From the NCBI GenBank assembly GCA_003697105.1, contig RFFQ01000133.1, positions 1 to 15,677 of the forward strand: a stretch of 15,677 bases of DNA, written 5' to 3'. This document shows positions 13,960-15,677 of this stretch, piece by piece. The notes below the pieces were generated by a model. The model ran no database searches. It saw only the letters and a program-made list of their open reading frames with translations, and was not told the origin of the DNA. Source of the stretch: Gemmatimonadota bacterium (GTDB lineage: Bacteria; 4572-55; J002). The number at the start of each line of letters is the position of its first letter. The first letter of the stretch is position 1. The position numbers were made by a program, and so were the translations under genes.

Positions 13960-15540
13960 TCACTCCGCTTCAGGCTCGTTCTCATCCCCTTTAAGTGGAC
14001 GCATCATCGGGAAAAGTAACACATCGCGGATGCTGGGAGCATCGGTCAAGAGCATCACCAGCCGGTCAATACCGATACCACAACCGCCGGTGGGGGGCAT
14101 ACCGTATTCAATCGCGGTGAGGAAATCTTCGTCCAGTACTTGTGCTTCTTCATCCCCCCGTGCTTTTAAGCCCATTTGTGCTTCAAACCGCTCCCGCTGG
14201 TCGATGGGATCATTTAACTCGCTAAAGGCATTCGCGTACTCCGCATTGGCGATGTACAACTCAAACCGTTCGACGGTTTTATCGTCGCTCCGGTGTTTTT
14301 TCGCCAGCGGGGAATTTTCCACCGGGAAATCCATCACAAACGTGGGTTGTACCAATTTTGGCTCGACCCATACGTCAAAGATTTCTTCCAGTAAATGTCC
14401 GCGGTCCATCGTATCATCCACGACAATCGGTTCTGGGACACTCGCTTGCGATGCCGAGTCATTCGGGTGCTCCTGATGAAACTGTGTGCGCAATTCCAGC
14501 GCGGTTTCATTGAGCTGGTGGATGACTTCGCGCAATTGAGCCTCATCCATCGACTTCGTATCAAAACCGGTATGCGTTTGAATCAGGTCGAACCACTTTG
14601 CCCGGTGGAACGTACTCAGGTCAATCTCCATGCCCTGATAGGTAATATTCAGCGTCCCCAACACGTTCTGGGTGACGGTCTGGATCAATTTTTCAGTGAT
14701 GTTCATCATATCATAGTAATCGGCATACGCTTGGTAAAACTCCATCATAGTGAATTCCGGGTTGTGGGTGCGGTCCATCCCTTCATTACGGAAATCTTTG
14801 CAGATTTCATACACCCGGTCAAATCCCCCGACGATCAACCGTTTGAGATAAAGCTCATCGGCAATGCGCAGATAAAGCGGGATATTAAGGGCATTCAGGT
14901 GCGTTTTGAACGGGCGGGCATTGGCGCCGCCATAAAGCGGTTGCAGGGTAGGGGTTTCGACCTCCAAAAAGTGGAGACCATCCATAAACAATCTTGTTTC
15001 GCGGATGATCCGGCTACGGAGTTCAAACGTTCGCCGCACATCGGGATTCATAATCAAATCAGCGTAACGCTGGCGATAGCGGATTTCCTTATCTTTCAAG
15101 CCGTGCCATTTTTCGGGCAACGGATGAATCGATTTGCATAAAACAGAAATCGCGCCGGCGTGGATGCTTTTTTCACCGGTTTTGGTGGTAAAGGCGTAGC
15201 CTTCTGCACCTAAAAAATCGCCGACTTCGAGTTTTTTGAACAGTCCGTTATAAACATCTGCTCCCACGTCATCCCGCCGGATGTAAATCTGGATTCTACC
15301 GGAAGCATCTTCCAGATGGCAAAACGAGGCTTTACCCATCCGCCGTAAGGACATGATCCGCCCGCACACCCGGACATTTTCTTGACTCTCGCTCAGGTGT
15401 TCAAATTGGTCCACCACTTCCTGCGCAAAATGGGTGCGGTCATAGCGGTAGGGATACGGATTAAAGCCTTGCTGGCGGATTGCCTCTATTTTAGCGATCC
15501 GCTCCGCGATCAAAGGGTGCTGATGATGTTCTGCTGCCAT
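13960..15540 (-). CDS. lysS: Lysyl-tRNA synthetase, class II
   Basis: LysRS attaches lysine to tRNA-Lys in the cytosol. The 526-aa protein has an N-terminal helix, an OB-fold anticodon-binding domain (about 55-140), and the class II catalytic domain with motif 1 near 170-200, motif 2 around KDFRNEGMDRTHNPEFTMME (248-267) and motif 3 GIGIDRLVML (488-497). The conserved EPKLVQPTFV and SPLAKKHR blocks are present. It is slightly longer than the usual 490-505 aa because of a polar insertion at about 352-376, before the GHLLEEIFD segment. The ATG at 15540 has AAAGGA about 10 bases upstream. It follows the pseudouridine synthase gene after 37 bases. Confidence 0.97.
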   Translation of the reverse strand: MAAEHHQHPLIAERIAKIEAIRQQGFNPYPYRYDRTHFAQEVVDQFEHLSESQENVRVCGRIMSLRRMGKASFCHLEDASGRIQIYIRRDDVGADVYNGLFKKLEVGDFLGAEGYAFTTKTGEKSIHAGAISVLCKSIHPLPEKWHGLKDKEIRYRQRYADLIMNPDVRRTFELRSRIIRETRLFMDGLHFLEVETPTLQPLYGGANARPFKTHLNALNIPLYLRIADELYLKRLIVGGFDRVYEICKDFRNEGMDRTHNPEFTMMEFYQAYADYYDMMNITEKLIQTVTQNVLGTLNITYQGMEIDLSTFHRAKWFDLIQTHTGFDTKSMDEAQLREVIHQLNETALELRTQFHQEHPNDSASQASVPEPIVVDDTMDRGHLLEEIFDVWVEPKLVQPTFVMDFPVENSPLAKKHRSDDKTVERFELYIANAEYANAFSELNDPIDQRERFEAQMGLKARGDEEAQVLDEDFLTAIEYGMPPTGGCGIGIDRLVMLLTDAPSIRDVLLFPMMRPLKGDENEPEAE

Positions 15541-15556
15541 TTTAGAGGTTTCCTTT

Positions 15557-15578
15557 CTATGATATTCACTATGATATT
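15557..15578. repeat. Two direct 10-mer repeats upstream of lysS
   Basis: CTATGATATT (AATATCATAG on the minus strand) occurs exactly twice at 15557-15566 and 15569-15578, 12 bases apart, filling most of the gap between the preceding stop codon and lysS. Confidence 0.45.
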
Positions 15579-15677
15579 TAATTAGCTAAAATTGCCATAA
15601 TCTGATTAAAATCGTCCGGTAAACCGGAGGTAAACTGCATTTTTTCTTGGGTGTGCGGGTGCACAAACTCGATTTCG
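15578..15677 (-). CDS. RluA-family pseudouridine synthase, C-terminal end (partial)
   Basis: Only the last 32 residues are in the window. They read EIEFVHPHTQEKMQF then SGLPDDFNQIMAILAN and stop. The pattern of HP-x-T, then E-x-M-x-F, then LP-x-DF is typical of the C-terminus of RluA/RluD-type 23S rRNA pseudouridine synthases. The catalytic part lies outside the window, so the exact family member cannot be named. It is 37 bases upstream of lysS and probably in the same transcript. Confidence 0.62.
   Translation of the reverse strand, partial: EIEFVHPHTQEKMQFTSGLPDDFNQIMAILAN

Noticed and set aside
14395-15141. Plus-strand 248-codon open frame
   Set aside because: It lies entirely antisense to lysS and gives no recognisable protein.

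Overview
The window is 15.7 kb of densely packed bacterial chromosome in which every gene I can support lies on the minus strand, so transcription runs from the right edge to the left. Shine-Dalgarno sequences (AAGGAG types) are strong, spacers are short, several starts overlap the preceding stop (ATGA), and Lgt points to a lipoprotein-bearing, probably Gram-negative cell envelope. Gene content (short AMN-like AMP nucleosidase, heme-binding CxxCH protein, class III cyclase, MCP-type protein) does not fit one well-known genus. I cannot assign a phylum; an uncultured or poorly sampled lineage is plausible. I see no tRNA, rRNA, CRISPR array, insertion sequence or phage gene.

Right part (15677 to 10674), core metabolism and transport: the C-terminal end of an RluA-family pseudouridine synthase, lysS, an intergenic stretch with a candidate terminator and a good sigma-70-like promoter, then a DAHP synthase (aroF type) and a MacB/LolD-type ABC ATPase with its FtsX-like permease, whose extracytoplasmic domain carries a His/Asp-rich loop.

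Middle part (10563 to 6761), signalling and envelope: a second promoter drives a small membrane MCP-like signalling protein with no sensor or HAMP domain. It is translationally coupled to a 106-aa orphan. Then come a 67-aa orphan, a 417-aa protein made of two V4R-like halves, and lgt.

Left part (6715 to 1): an AMN-like AMP nucleosidase, a membrane class III adenylate cyclase coupled by ATGA to a CxxCH heme-binding protein, and then a compact three-gene cassette: a stand-alone PqqD-like protein (RiPP recognition element fold), an ATP-grasp ligase and a divergent diaminopimelate-decarboxylase-like PLP enzyme. The last is followed, across a hairpin, by a truncated coiled-coil protein with DUF349-like helical segments.

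The PqqD / ATP-grasp / PLP-decarboxylase cassette is the best candidate for an undescribed system: it looks like an enzyme set for adding or tailoring an amino acid or amine on a peptide, protein or small molecule, but no precursor peptide is visible. Two further points deserve attention: the cyclase/heme-protein pair, and the MCP-like, orphan and tandem-V4R group, which may be a sensing module.
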